Of a stretch of DNA of 64,000 nt, positions 53,550 through 62,351 are shown piece after piece. The stretch is from Bacillus cereus group sp. RP43 (GTDB taxonomy: Bacteria; Bacillota; Bacilli; Bacillales; Bacillaceae_G). The stretch lies in assembly GCF_040459645.1 (NCBI RefSeq), contig NZ_JARVHQ010000001.1, positions 2,604,001 to 2,668,000 of the forward strand, given 5' to 3'. The position numbers and the translations under genes were made by a program. Under the pieces are notes generated by a model that saw only the letters and a program-made list of their open reading frames with translations, had not been told where the DNA came from and searched no databases. Numbering within the stretch: the stretch's first letter is position 1; every line of letters begins with the position of its first letter.

Positions 53550-54215
53550 ATGAGGAGCTATCATATTCTCGTGGTAGAGGACGATCAAGAAATTCAGGAA
53601 TTAATTAAACAATTTTTAATGACACAACAGTATACAGTGGTAGTCGCATCAGATGGATTAGAGGGTATGACACAATTTAATAAGCAATCATTTGATTTAA
53701 TTCTTCTAGATGTAATGATGCCCAATCTGAATGGATTTGAAGTTTCCAAGATGATTCGAAGCCAATCAAATGTACCAATTATTGTGCTAACTGCGTTAGA
53801 AGAGGAAGAAGATCAAATGAAAGGGTTTGATCTTGGAATCGATGATTATATAACAAAACCCTTTTCGTTTCATGTTTTGATTAGACGAGTCGAAGCGGTA
53901 TTGAGAAGGAGTTATGATAAAAATGTAAATAATCATTTGGTATTTAAAGAAGTACGTATCGATGTTGATGCATATAGAGTATATGTAAATGACGTTGAAA
54001 TTTTATTAACGACAAAAGAGTTTGAAATTCTACAACTACTATTTCAAAATGAGAGAAAAGTACTCACAAGAGAAAATATCGTAGAAAAAGTTTGGGGGTA
54101 CGATTATTTTGGAGAAACACGAATAATTGATACACATATTAAAAACCTACGGAAAAAGTTAGCTATCCCTTATATTAAAACAATAAAGGGTATTGGTTAT
54201 AAAATTGATGAATAG
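53550..54215 (+). CDS. OmpR/PhoB-family response regulator
   Basis: A 221-residue response regulator. The receiver has the acidic pocket VVEDD (D11/D12), the phosphorylated Asp54 in LILLDVMMP, and the switch Lys in YITKPFSF. The C-terminal winged helix (residues about 128-221) ends with TRIIDTHIKNLRKKLAIPY and TIKGIGYKI, the OmpR DNA-binding signature. ATG 53550 has AGAGG upstream; the frame also starts at 53529. The histidine kinase gene overlaps it, so they form one operon. Targets are unknown; the neighbouring cytolysin or membrane genes are candidates. Confidence 0.92.
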   Translation: MRSYHILVVEDDQEIQELIKQFLMTQQYTVVVASDGLEGMTQFNKQSFDLILLDVMMPNLNGFEVSKMIRSQSNVPIIVLTALEEEEDQMKGFDLGIDDYITKPFSFHVLIRRVEAVLRRSYDKNVNNHLVFKEVRIDVDAYRVYVNDVEILLTTKEFEILQLLFQNERKVLTRENIVEKVWGYDYFGETRIIDTHIKNLRKKLAIPYIKTIKGIGYKIDE

Positions 54216-55683
54216 TATTGTGAAAATCATGAAGATGAAGCAAATTACTTATAAACTCTTTATGACTACCTCTCTCATTTTGTTATCCTTTGCAGTATTG
54301 ATTTATTTAACTTTATACTTCTTTCTCCCTACGTTTTATGAGCAATACAAAACAGATCAACTTCAAACAGGGATAAAAGAAATCATTGATAAGTCTAAAA
54401 ATCTTACGTTTCAAGATGCGATACCACTTTTTGATGAATATGCAAAAAAAAATAATGCGATGCTTTATCTTCAAAATAATGAGGGAATAATTAAATACTC
54501 TCCTTCATTTTCTTTTACTCAAAGTGGTTCGCAAACAACAGTAGTTACTAGAGCGACACGGTTCGAGAATGCAGGTACCCTTAGCAATTCATATAACGTT
54601 ACGAAACCAATTCAATTCCAAGATGGTAGTTTAACGCTTATAGTCTTTGCTACATTTCAACCAATTGATGAAGCTTCACAGGTTTTAGTACGCTTTCTCC
54701 CCTATATTAGTATCATTGTACTCGTAATTGGTGTAGGGAGTGCTTATTTCTATTCCAGGTTTATTACAAAACCACTTATTTATATTAATGAGGGTGCACA
54801 AAAGATGGCAAATTTAGATTTCTCCGAAAAAATTGAGGTTCGCTCTACAGATGAGTTAGGAGAATTATCTAATAGTTTGAATGACATGTCTATTAACTTA
54901 CAACAAGCTATGTTTGATTTAAAAAAAGCAAATCAACAATTAAAAAATGATATTGAAAAAGAACGAGAAATAGAAACAAAACGCAGAGAGTTTTTTGCGA
55001 TTGTAGCACATGAATTAAAGACCCCTCTTACTGTAATGAAAGGATACTTAGAAGGGATGATATACAATATTGGCCCTTATCAAAATCGTGATCAATATTT
55101 AAAGAAAAATCATCAAATTATTGAAAGTATGGAACAATTAGTTCGTGAAATTTTAAGCATGTCGAAATTAGAACAACACACCTTTAAACTAAAAGTAGAA
55201 GAAGTTAATCTTTCGAAGTTAATAGATACAATCACAAAAGATCTCGAATTTTTTGCTTCTCAAAAAAGCATCCAAATAATAAAAGAAATTGATTCTGACC
55301 TTTCTGTTTATACAGATCGTGTTCTTTTTGAAAAAGCATGTAAAAATATTATCCATAATGCGGTTATGTATTCACCATATAATGAAAAAGTCTATATAAA
55401 GTTAAGTGAGGATTCTGAACAAGGTCAAATCAAAATGCAAATTATGAATACAGGTGTCAATATTAAAGAAGGAGATATACAACAAATTTTCAAACCATTT
55501 TATCGAATTGAAAAATCAAGGAATCGAAATACTGGAGGAAGTGGTTTAGGTTTATATATTGTTAAACAAATTTTCGAAACGCTAGATATAAAATATTCTA
55601 TAAAAAATATGGAACATAGTGTACAATTTTGCATGAACATTCCATTATCTAAACAAAAAACAAACAAACTCCCCTCTCAGTAG
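54208..55683 (+). CDS. Sensor histidine kinase
   Basis: A 491-residue membrane histidine kinase. Two transmembrane helices (about residues 15-38 and 165-183) enclose a ~125-residue extracellular sensor domain, then a HAMP domain, a helix, the H-box FFAIVAHELKTPLTVMKG (His268), and the ATPase N-box (NIIHNAVMYSPYN), F-box region and G-box GGSGLGLYIVKQIF. The ATG at 54208 overlaps the response-regulator stop (ATGAATAG), giving translational coupling. Ligand unknown. The stop codon lies in the terminator stem-loop at 55658-55705. Confidence 0.92.
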   Translation: MNSIVKIMKMKQITYKLFMTTSLILLSFAVLIYLTLYFFLPTFYEQYKTDQLQTGIKEIIDKSKNLTFQDAIPLFDEYAKKNNAMLYLQNNEGIIKYSPSFSFTQSGSQTTVVTRATRFENAGTLSNSYNVTKPIQFQDGSLTLIVFATFQPIDEASQVLVRFLPYISIIVLVIGVGSAYFYSRFITKPLIYINEGAQKMANLDFSEKIEVRSTDELGELSNSLNDMSINLQQAMFDLKKANQQLKNDIEKEREIETKRREFFAIVAHELKTPLTVMKGYLEGMIYNIGPYQNRDQYLKKNHQIIESMEQLVREILSMSKLEQHTFKLKVEEVNLSKLIDTITKDLEFFASQKSIQIIKEIDSDLSVYTDRVLFEKACKNIIHNAVMYSPYNEKVYIKLSEDSEQGQIKMQIMNTGVNIKEGDIQQIFKPFYRIEKSRNRNTGGSGLGLYIVKQIFETLDIKYSIKNMEHSVQFCMNIPLSKQKTNKLPSQ

Positions 55684-55705
55684 GACGAGTTTGTTTGTTT
55701 TTGTA
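55658..55705 (+). terminator. Terminator of the two-component operon
   Basis: Perfect 14-bp stem AAACAAACAAACTC / GAGTTTGTTTGTTT (55658-55671 with 55687-55700) and a T run. Its left arm encodes the end of the kinase. Confidence 0.9.
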
Positions 55706-55720
55706 GTAAGTATAAACTTA

Positions 55721-55849
55721 TTAAGAATCAATTGGCTGGATTTTCGTTTTATGACGTATGCTATTTTCCAAATGGCGACCGTAATAAGTAGCGATAACAA
55801 TTAAGGCTCCCTCAATCCATTGTATCCAACTTAAATATTCTCCCCCTAC
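55721..55849 (-). pseudogene. 3' remnant of an EamA/DMT transporter gene
   Basis: An open frame between stops with no start: GGEYLSWIQWIEGALIVIATYY then GRHLENSIRHKTKIQPIDS. This reads as the last helix of an EamA carrier, with a Gly-Glu loop before it as in the repeat 2 end of the intact EamA protein at 13367 (WLGEVPTFVSIVGG). Only 42 codons remain. It sits between the histidine kinase and the cytolysin genes. Confidence 0.55.
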
Positions 55850-55892
55850 TTAAGTTGACTCGCTCATTTGTTGCGTATGATCTATTAAGAAA

Positions 55893-55914
55893 AAGCGCCC
55901 TGTACAGGGCGCTT
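55893..55914 (-). terminator. Terminator of the cytolysin gene
   Basis: A 22-base perfect palindrome AAGCGCCCTG TA CAGGGCGCTT with a run of T on the minus strand, right after the cytolysin stop. Confidence 0.9.
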
Positions 55915-55923
55915 CATTTTTAT

Positions 55924-57465
55924 CTAATGACTAATATTAGCAGTTGGGTATAACGTTGTTCCTCCAATTGAAACCTTTATTTCATTTGTTAATGGAACGT
56001 TTTGTTCATTAATAATTGTTCTCCACCATTCCCATGCAAGACCAGTACATTCTCTCGCTACGACTTTTACATTTTTTGAATTCGGTGGAAGCGGTATAAC
56101 GGTAGAGTAATGAGCCGTTTTGTCTTTGCCGCTTCCATCCCATGTTTTATGTGTTAGTACTTCTTTCCCATTTTCATCATATGAGAATTCATCCCAAGAT
56201 ACATCAAATTGAGCAACATATGCACCGTAATGATCAAGCGTCATTTTAGCACTTGAATATTCTGTAGTTGTAGTCTCAATATAATCTGTATTGTTATGAA
56301 CAGCAGCCGTTGCATTATCTTTTAAGAAAGTGCTTGTATATGAAATTGGGTATGCTGGATTTTTAAGACTTAATTCCGCATTATCTTTAATAATATTTCG
56401 GATTTCATCAAAATCTTTTGTAACAACCTTGTTATGCTCTTTCGCATCTCCGCCTAATACTACAGCAGTAAAGGTACTTTCTTCAAAAATATCTTTATAC
56501 TGTCCACTCGTTTCGACGCTATTATTCTTAAGTAAAGCTTTAAAGGCAGCTTGTACATCTTTGCTCTTAGACGTTGTTTCTAATTTCACATAAATTGTTC
56601 TACCATACGCTACATTTGACACCATAACAGGCGGGGCCACATTACTTACCCCTTTACGAGTTAACTCATCAAAAGTAACACTATTATCAAAAAGATCGGA
56701 TGGATTGTTAGGTAGTTCAGCACTTACGGTATAAAATATTTGCTTATATGCCGCAACCATCACTTTTTTCTCTCCATTTGCAACCGCATTAAAATCAATG
56801 TTCAGCCCATTATCAAGATATTTAGCGTTAACATTAAGAGCACTTGCGATTTGTGATTTACTATACACCATAGATTCTGTATACTGCATTCTTGCAGGTA
56901 ACGAATGTGTTGATGCATACTTTTCATTCCAAGTAGATACTAAATCATCTACTGCTCCAGCCACATTGCCGTATGTCGGATTTTGGACAGTTACTGTATT
57001 TTCTTTTCTCATGCCAGGTAAGTCTATACTAATAATCAAAGGTTTTCTCTTAGCCACTAATAAACTAGGCTGATTATCTGCAAAAGCTTTATTTGCAAGT
57101 TGTACGGCTCCTGGATAAGTACGATTAGCCACAGAATCAATAATCGAAATATCGACTGGTGAAGTTGTAAGTGATTTTTTCTCACGTTCAACTACTACAA
57201 ATTTACCATTTGAATTGATACTTTCTTTCGGAACAAAACTCTCTACTTTATCACCATTTACTGCTAAAATATCTCTACTATCATACTTTAAATTTGCTAT
57301 GCCAGTATTAATGTCACTAGCATTTTTTGTTGCATCAGTAGCATTATTACCTGTATGTGTTTCCGCGAAAGAAATAGATGAATAATTAATAGTGCATAAA
57401 CTAACTAATAAACATGCTAGGAATTTTATTCCTTTACTACCTTTTTTAATTTTCAGAAAAATCAC
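55924..57465 (-). CDS. Cholesterol-dependent cytolysin (cereolysin O / anthrolysin O)
   Basis: A 513-residue secreted pore-forming toxin. A signal peptide (hydrophobic [20 protein letters not shown], cleavage after SFA) is followed by a disordered linker and the MACPF/CDC core. The undecapeptide that binds cholesterol is intact, [11 protein letters not shown], near residue 484. Length and the N-terminus are those of anthrolysin O. The start is GTG 57465 with GGAG just upstream. It shares a transcript with the 26-residue peptide 57515-57595 under a PlcR box (57686-57701). Terminator at 55893-55914. Role: haemolysis and membrane damage in infection. Confidence 0.96.
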   Translation of the reverse strand: MIFLKIKKGSKGIKFLACLLVSLCTINYSSISFAETHTGNNATDATKNASDINTGIANLKYDSRDILAVNGDKVESFVPKESINSNGKFVVVEREKKSLTTSPVDISIIDSVANRTYPGAVQLANKAFADNQPSLLVAKRKPLIISIDLPGMRKENTVTVQNPTYGNVAGAVDDLVSTWNEKYASTHSLPARMQYTESMVYSKSQIASALNVNAKYLDNGLNIDFNAVANGEKKVMVAAYKQIFYTVSAELPNNPSDLFDNSVTFDELTRKGVSNVAPPVMVSNVAYGRTIYVKLETTSKSKDVQAAFKALLKNNSVETSGQYKDIFEESTFTAVVLGGDAKEHNKVVTKDFDEIRNIIKDNAELSLKNPAYPISYTSTFLKDNATAAVHNNTDYIETTTTEYSSAKMTLDHYGAYVAQFDVSWDEFSYDENGKEVLTHKTWDGSGKDKTAHYSTVIPLPPNSKNVKVVARECTGLAWEWWRTIINEQNVPLTNEIKVSIGGTTLYPTANISH

Positions 57466-57514
57466 TCCATTCTCTTTTATATTAAGATATGATAATGATT
57501 GCTAATTAATAAAC

Positions 57515-57595
57515 TTACATAAATGCTTTTAAAAGTTCTTGAACTAATGGAATTACTCCACCTAAAAATTTCAAAACTGCCATTGCGATTTCCAT
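57515..57595 (-). CDS. 26-residue hydrophobic peptide encoded upstream of the cytolysin
   Basis: The peptide starts MEIAMAVLKFLGGVIPLVQE and ends LLKAFM. It is hydrophobic and amphipathic with two Lys and two Glu (net charge near zero), no signal cleavage site, and resembles phenol-soluble-modulin-like or small membrane-active peptides of Gram-positive bacteria in size and pattern. AAAGAGGAGGAA six bases before the ATG is the best ribosome binding site of the region. It lies between the sigma-A promoter and the cytolysin, 49 bp before the GTG, with no terminator between. It could be a co-secreted membrane-active peptide, a translational regulator or a leader; activity is not shown. Confidence 0.7.
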   Translation of the reverse strand: MEIAMAVLKFLGGVIPLVQELLKAFM

Positions 57596-57646
57596 ATTAC
57601 TTCCTCCTCTTTGTTGTATTAAGATGTGTTGAATATTTATGTTTTC

Positions 57647-57675
57647 ATTATAATAAGCTTTTACATTTGCATCAA
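57647..57675 (-). promoter_or_regulatory. Sigma-A promoter of the peptide-cytolysin operon
   Basis: On the minus strand, -35 TTGATG (57675-57670) and -10 TATAAT (57652-57647) are 17 bp apart. The PlcR box ends 10 bp upstream of the -35. Confidence 0.75.
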
Positions 57676-57685
57676 TTCGTTTTCA

Positions 57686-57701
57686 TATGCAATGTTGCAT
57701 A
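57686..57701. promoter_or_regulatory. PlcR box upstream of the cytolysin operon
   Basis: TATGCAATGTTGCATA is an exact match to the PlcR binding consensus TATGNANNNNTNCATA. PlcR with the PapR peptide activates extracellular virulence factors of the B. cereus group, including the cytolysin. Confidence 0.93.
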
Positions 57702-57765
57702 TGAAAATACAGCCAGTTCCCCTAGTTTCTGAATCGTATATATTTTAAATCCCTCCCATTAGGGA

Positions 57766-57951
57766 TCACCATACATGCCTACCAAGTGGAACTTTTCTGC
57801 TAATTTGATTATATTGTAGTAAAGTTTTTTCTCCTACTTGACTAAGCCAATTTTTATTGGGAGGATTTAAAAAGTGTTCGATTATTTCATACTCATGATT
57901 TCCTTTCAAAAAAGTGGCAAGTGATATGGGTACTGACATACTCGTGACCAT
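57766..57951 (-). pseudogene. Fragment of a metallophosphatase gene
   Basis: A 61-codon open frame reads FLKGNHEYEIIEHFLNPPN with GNHE, the metal-binding motif of PP2A/ApaH-type phosphatases, followed by WLSQVGEKTLLQYNQISRKV which resembles the next conserved helix. There is a methionine at its start but no clear ribosome binding site, and neither the upstream GDxHG motif nor the C-terminal half is present. So this is an internal fragment of a serine/threonine or diadenosine-tetraphosphate phosphatase. Confidence 0.5.
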
Positions 57952-58005
57952 AATATGAATGGTACCCCTTTAGTTTTTTAATTGATCTAACACTTCACAT
58001 AACAT

Positions 58006-58039
58006 AAAAAACCGAGATGCGATTACATCTCGGTTTTTT
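58006..58039. terminator. Bidirectional terminator
   Basis: Perfect 14-bp stem AAAAAACCGAGATG / CATCTCGGTTTTTT (58006-58019 with 58026-58039), 6-base loop. Confidence 0.92.
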
Positions 58040-58155
58040 ACGCCCTTTATTTTTACTATCCACCTTATGTTACTTAGAGCGTGGACAAACTAAAAGCTAC
58101 AATTAAATATTTGTGGTACTCCATTTTTTAGTACCGATATTTTTTGAGATACTTT

Positions 58156-59532
58156 TTAAGCAATATTGGGATTAGCCTTTTTACCAATCCACATACCTAA
58201 GCCCACCATGCCAAGCCAACAGCAAATTGCTAACATAAACATCAATTGTCGTACGGATAACCCTTCAATCTGCATTTGACTCTTCCCTACAATTGTTTGG
58301 AAAAGTTGCGACCATTTGACATCATAAAACACCCCTACTCCCACAATCACAATCAATATAAAAAATTGTAAAAATATATTCCCCATATTTCTCCATGTTG
58401 TGTAAATGAGTAAAGAAAGTTCTCTATGTGTAGCATTCACCATATATACTTTCATATTATTTTGAGAAGAAATACTATTAATGGCATAGCTCCCAAATGT
58501 AACGCTAATGACTATAAATAGTGGAGAATAAAACCCGAATATCATGATTAAAGTACTTACTAAAAACAAATGGATTGGATTAACTTTTTTAGCAGCTTTG
58601 ATATCTAAAAATATGGACATCAAAACCCCTAATAGGTATGGGGCAACTACAATGAAAATACAGGTTAACATGTTATAGAAAGTAAAACTATAAAAAATAC
58701 CCATCAAAAATAAATATCCATTTCCTAATCCGAGTAAAAATGATTCTGCCTTTAATCGAATTGGTAAAGAAGATGAAAGTTTATGAAAGAACTTTTCTTT
58801 CAACAAACTCAAAAACATGAAACAAATAAGCGCTATAGAGAATAGAAAAAAACAGAAAATATATTGTTCATTATTTATGTTACGACTTGTTCGTATCAAA
58901 AGAATAAGCATTGAGACAAAAAGAAACTTTCCTACTACCGATACGATGGAGATAGGTAAAAACCCTTTGGCTAACTCGGTTCTCGGCATCTTTTTTATAG
59001 CAAAAAGGATACTGATTAAACAAATCCCATATATGCATGTTATCAGCGGCGGCGATAGAAAACTAATCGCTAACAATATGATGATCAGTAAAAGAAAAAC
59101 GATACCAATAATAATCGCTTGTTGATTCTTATTATAAATCTTTCCCCCACCTTCAACATGTAGAAACAATAAAGTACTCGTCATGGTAGAAATTGTACTA
59201 ACTGCAAAACCAGAAACTAACGCACTTATTTCTAGCCATTTTGAACTCCATCCAAAGAAAGTAACACTAAGTAATGATACTATCAGTATAGAAACAGCCC
59301 AATATAAGGAGCGTTGAATTCCAGCCTTATTCACAATAGGTATCCAGATAAACACACCCGTCATATAAGTTGTATAAAACAAGATTGATGGCCAGTATCC
59401 CTCAAAGCCTTTCGAGATCTGTAATCCATAAACAATGTAAATAAGCATAGGTGTAAAGATAGTCGTTATTAGTAGACTAAATGTAGTTATACTTTGCACC
59501 ACAAGTCTTTTTTGTTTTGTCGTATGTATCAT
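58156..59532 (-). CDS. MFS-like multi-pass membrane protein
   Basis: A 458-residue protein with about twelve hydrophobic helices. It has MFS-type spacing (IYKNKQQ loop near the middle, two six-helix halves), but the signature after helix 2 is missing (only NKAGIQRSLYW), so it is a divergent member. AGTGAGGTG lies six bases before ATG 59532, which is preferred over the longer frame to 59544. It lies behind the bidirectional terminator that closes the cytolysin region, so it is not part of the PlcR operon. Substrate unknown. Confidence 0.75.
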   Translation of the reverse strand: MIHTTKQKRLVVQSITTFSLLITTIFTPMLIYIVYGLQISKGFEGYWPSILFYTTYMTGVFIWIPIVNKAGIQRSLYWAVSILIVSLLSVTFFGWSSKWLEISALVSGFAVSTISTMTSTLLFLHVEGGGKIYNKNQQAIIIGIVFLLLIIILLAISFLSPPLITCIYGICLISILFAIKKMPRTELAKGFLPISIVSVVGKFLFVSMLILLIRTSRNINNEQYIFCFFLFSIALICFMFLSLLKEKFFHKLSSSLPIRLKAESFLLGLGNGYLFLMGIFYSFTFYNMLTCIFIVVAPYLLGVLMSIFLDIKAAKKVNPIHLFLVSTLIMIFGFYSPLFIVISVTFGSYAINSISSQNNMKVYMVNATHRELSLLIYTTWRNMGNIFLQFFILIVIVGVGVFYDVKWSQLFQTIVGKSQMQIEGLSVRQLMFMLAICCWLGMVGLGMWIGKKANPNIA

Positions 59533-59689
59533 ATAACACCTCACTTAAAATGAAATCAGTAGTTGTTATTACCTATTCTATCCGAAACAAGGTTGTTATA
59601 TATGCGCCATCCAATTGATATTCCCGTTACGAGGGAAACTTAATCTAAATCCACATAAAATTAAGTAGAGTTCAAAAAAGGAGGATTTT

Positions 59690-59809
59690 GTGATTCTTAT
59701 AAAATTAATGGATATATTTAAAACCTTAATCATAAATGGAACAAATGCGTTACTTAGATTGTCTATTACGTATAAAAAAGGTGTTCTTGGTAGTTCTCTC
59801 ATTTTGTAA
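59690..59809 (+). CDS. Possible 39-residue small peptide
   Basis: An ORF with GTG start at 59690: MILIKLMDIFKTLIINGTNA, then LLRLSITYKKGVLGSSLIL. The first part is hydrophobic and helical with Lys and Asp at intervals, the second more basic. AAAAAAGGAGGA, five bases before the GTG, is close to a perfect ribosome binding site, which is why it is listed. No family is recognised. It lies just upstream of the beta-lactamase gene on the same strand and is followed by an inverted repeat (59852-59880). Confidence 0.45.
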   Translation: MILIKLMDIFKTLIINGTNALLRLSITYKKGVLGSSLIL

Positions 59810-59851
59810 TGCAAGAAATACAAGAGGAGTGCTATCCTGTACATTTGTTAA

Positions 59852-59880
59852 TTGTATCGGCATGTAAAATACCGATACAA
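59852..59880. repeat. 9-bp inverted repeat before the beta-lactamase gene
   Basis: TTGTATCGG / CCGATACAA (59852-59860 with 59872-59880), 11-base loop. It could be an operator or an attenuator for the beta-lactamase gene; no T run. Confidence 0.5.
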
Positions 59881-59913
59881 AATCCATAAATTCTTGAAAG
59901 AGGTTGAAAATGT

Positions 59914-60846
59914 ATGATAGTTTCAAAGAAGTTTTTTCACATTGCACATTATAAAAAGATGCTACCTGTAGTATTACTTTCATGTGTAACGCTTATAGGC
60001 TGTTCCAATAGTAATATTCAATCCGAACCACCGAAACAAACCAAACAAGAACATATAAGTAATCAATCTTTTGTTAAACTTGAAAAAGAATATGATGCTA
60101 AACTTGGTATTTATGCATTGGACACAGGTACGAATCAAACTGTTACTTATCGTTCAGATGAACGGTTTGCATACGCATCTACCCACAAAGCACTTGCTGT
60201 TGGAGCACTGTTACAAAAGAAATCAATAGAAGATTTAGATCAAAGAATTAAGTATACTAGCAAAGATCTTGTGAATTACAATCCAATTACTGAAAAATAT
60301 GTAGATACAGGTATGACTCTGAAAGAGCTTGCGGATGCTTCCATTCGATATAGCGATAATACTGCACAAAATCTTATTCTTAAGCAATTAGGTGGGCCAA
60401 ATGAATTCAAAAAATCACTGAGAGAAATAGGAGATACTGTCACAAATCCTGAACGTTTTGAACCAGAATTAAACGAAGTGCAGCCAGGAGACACTCGTGA
60501 TACTAGTACCCCAAAGGCATTAGCTACTAGTCTTCAAGCTTACGCGCTAGGCGATATACTTTCAATCGAGAAACGGAACTTTTTAATAGATTTGATGAAA
60601 AGAAATACTACGGGGGACAACTTAATTCGTGCTGGAGTTCCAGGAGAATGGGAAGTAGCCGATAAGACTGGCTCTGGGTCTTATGGAACAAGGAATGATA
60701 TCGCAATCATTTGGCCACCAAATAAGAAGCCAATTGTTCTTGCGATACTTTCTAATCATGCAAAAGAGGATGCGAAATACGATGATAAACTTATTGCAGA
60801 CGCAACCAAAATAGTGTTAGATGCTTTAAAAGTAACGAATAAATAA
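59914..60846 (+). CDS. Class A beta-lactamase, BlaIII-type lipoprotein
   Basis: A 310-residue class A penicillinase. The signal peptide ends in a lipobox, TLIGC (lipidated Cys30). Active-site motifs: STHK (Ser89, Lys92), SDN (147-149), EPELN (183-187) with the general-base Glu, and KTG (251-253). It opens MIVSKKFFHIAHYKKMLPVV, much like BlaIII of B. cereus. STHK in place of the more usual STSK or STYK is a small difference. GAGAGG-like site about ten bases before the ATG. It confers penicillin and some cephalosporin resistance. No regulator gene adjacent. Confidence 0.95.
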   Translation: MIVSKKFFHIAHYKKMLPVVLLSCVTLIGCSNSNIQSEPPKQTKQEHISNQSFVKLEKEYDAKLGIYALDTGTNQTVTYRSDERFAYASTHKALAVGALLQKKSIEDLDQRIKYTSKDLVNYNPITEKYVDTGMTLKELADASIRYSDNTAQNLILKQLGGPNEFKKSLREIGDTVTNPERFEPELNEVQPGDTRDTSTPKALATSLQAYALGDILSIEKRNFLIDLMKRNTTGDNLIRAGVPGEWEVADKTGSGSYGTRNDIAIIWPPNKKPIVLAILSNHAKEDAKYDDKLIADATKIVLDALKVTNK

Positions 60847-61176
60847 TAATAGTCATGAATGTAAGCTGCTCCTACTTTACAGTACATATAGTCTGAAAGA
60901 CATATACGTATCTAAACGCTAAGAAGTATTATTGAATGTATTTAAATTATTCAATACCCAATAATAAGCATCTCTTGTTAAAAGGTTTACTATGTTTTAA
61001 ATGAGCAAACACTTTAGTATATATAGCTTTTGAGTAATCAAATTTTAGTTTTTTTGAAATTTAGTATGCAGCACTGGAAAACAGATTAATTCACTATAAT
61101 TGTCGAATATTCTGTGCTTAGTTATCTCCAGGCTGATATACTATAAACACAATCGTTCTAAAAGGGTGATGATATT
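60847..61176. other. Intergenic region without supported gene
   Basis: 330 bp, A+T-rich. No ORF with a ribosome binding site, repeat or hairpin seen except the promoter region of the small gene at 61177. Confidence 0.5.
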
Positions 61177-61359
61177 ATGTATGAACAACAAAATAATAGG
61201 GATAGAGATCAAAAAATGATGTTTTCTATGCAAGGAGTTCCCACAAATAAAGTTAACATGAATCAATTACCTAAATGGATTAGAATTTTCGGCTATTGTG
61301 CGTTTGGTTGGATGATAATATTTAGTTTAATTATGATTGTAGGTTTAATTCTTCAATAA
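61177..61359 (+). CDS. Small membrane protein with one helix, 60 residues
   Basis: MYEQQNNRDRDQKMMFSMQG opens a charged N-terminus; the last 27 residues form one hydrophobic helix after WIRIFGYCAFGWMIIFSLIM. It may be a tail-anchored protein. AAAGGGTGATGAT precedes the ATG. Function unknown. It is followed by a hairpin terminator at 61386-61432. Confidence 0.65.
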   Translation: MYEQQNNRDRDQKMMFSMQGVPTNKVNMNQLPKWIRIFGYCAFGWMIIFSLIMIVGLILQ

Positions 61360-61385
61360 CTATACAGATAAACAATTAAACAGTT

Positions 61386-61432
61386 AAACGGGACAGTATT
61401 TAGATCATACATCTAGGTAATGTCCCGTTTTT
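61386..61432 (+). terminator. Terminator after the 60-residue protein gene
   Basis: Outer stem AAACGGGACA / TGTCCCGTTT (61386-61395 with 61421-61430) and inner TAGAT/ATCTA, then a T run. Confidence 0.9.
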
Positions 61433-61477
61433 CATATGTAATTCCTCAATGATATAGGTAACCGATCATAACAAAAA

Positions 61478-61501
61478 AACCTGTAGAATATACTACAAGT
61501 T
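61478..61501 (-). terminator. Probable terminator of the ABC exporter pair
   Basis: On the minus strand AACTTGTAG / CTACAGGTT with a 6-base loop is followed by seven T. It lies 160 bp beyond the ATPase gene stop; the region between holds no gene. Confidence 0.7.
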
Positions 61502-61662
61502 CTTTTCTAAATATTGTTAAAAAATGGAACAACAAACTATCTTAACATTCAATACAGGGAGACCATTTTGATTATGGCTTGGTTTTATTGTATATCAAAT
61601 ATTAATATTTGAAGGAATAAATTTTCGAAAATTATGTGAATTAAAAAGTTAGTGTGTTTATA

Positions 61663-62340
61663 TTAGATTTCGTTTACTACCAACTTCTTATTACTTAAAT
61701 AAACTGCACGATCTGATTTTTTAGCAACTTCCTGTGAGTGCGTCACAACAATAATACATTTATTTTCTTTATGTGCAAGTTCTTGAAACAGTTCTATTAT
61801 ATCCATTGCCGTTTCTTCGTCGAGGTTTCCTGTCGGCTCATCCGCAATCAGTAAATCAACATTACAAGATAATGCTCGAGCGATTGCTACACGCTGCTGT
61901 TGCCCGCCACTTAGTTGCAGAACGTTTCGTTTCGCTTCTACTTCTGTAAGTCCTACTTTCTCTAATAATTCTAACGCCCTTGCCGTTTTATTTTGCACTT
62001 TAACACCTGTAATTTCCATTGCTGTTAAGACATTTTGAAGAGCAGTCATATAGGTAATCAAATTATAAGATTGGAAAATTACAGATACATTTTGATTGCG
62101 GTATCGATCCAAACCAATTTTTCGAATATCTTTTCCATTATACAGTACATAACCATTTTTAGGGACATCCAGTCCACAACCTAAGCTCAGAGTTGTGGTT
62201 TTACCAGATCCAGATGGTCCTAAAATCGTGTAGAAATGCCCTTTTTGAAAAGAAAAATTAACATTATCTAGTATCGCTACATTTTTCCCATTACTTTCAT
62301 AATAATAGTCCAAATTTTTAAATTGTAAAATCGTTTCCAT
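61663..62340 (-). CDS. ABC transporter ATP-binding subunit (LolD/MacB-like)
   Basis: A 225-residue ATPase: Walker A GPSGSGKTT, Q-loop IFQSYNLI, signature LSGGQQQ, Walker B LLIADEPTGNLDE, H-loop VVTHSQEVA. The YNLI and DEPTGNLD sequences are those of the LolD/MacB/FtsE type that pairs with an FtsX-like permease. The partner is the upstream gene 62352-63782, separated by 11 bp. AAGGAGG precedes the ATG. The pair may export peptide, lipid or antibiotic. Confidence 0.92.
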   Translation of the reverse strand: METILQFKNLDYYYESNGKNVAILDNVNFSFQKGHFYTILGPSGSGKTTTLSLGCGLDVPKNGYVLYNGKDIRKIGLDRYRNQNVSVIFQSYNLITYMTALQNVLTAMEITGVKVQNKTARALELLEKVGLTEVEAKRNVLQLSGGQQQRVAIARALSCNVDLLIADEPTGNLDEETAMDIIELFQELAHKENKCIIVVTHSQEVAKKSDRAVYLSNKKLVVNEI

Positions 62341-62351
62341 ATCGAGCCTCC

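Noticed and set aside
57523..57732. Plus-strand 69-codon ORF over the PlcR box
   Set aside because: It is opposite to the small peptide gene and promoter, has no ribosome binding site, and reads as low-complexity hydrophobic sequence.
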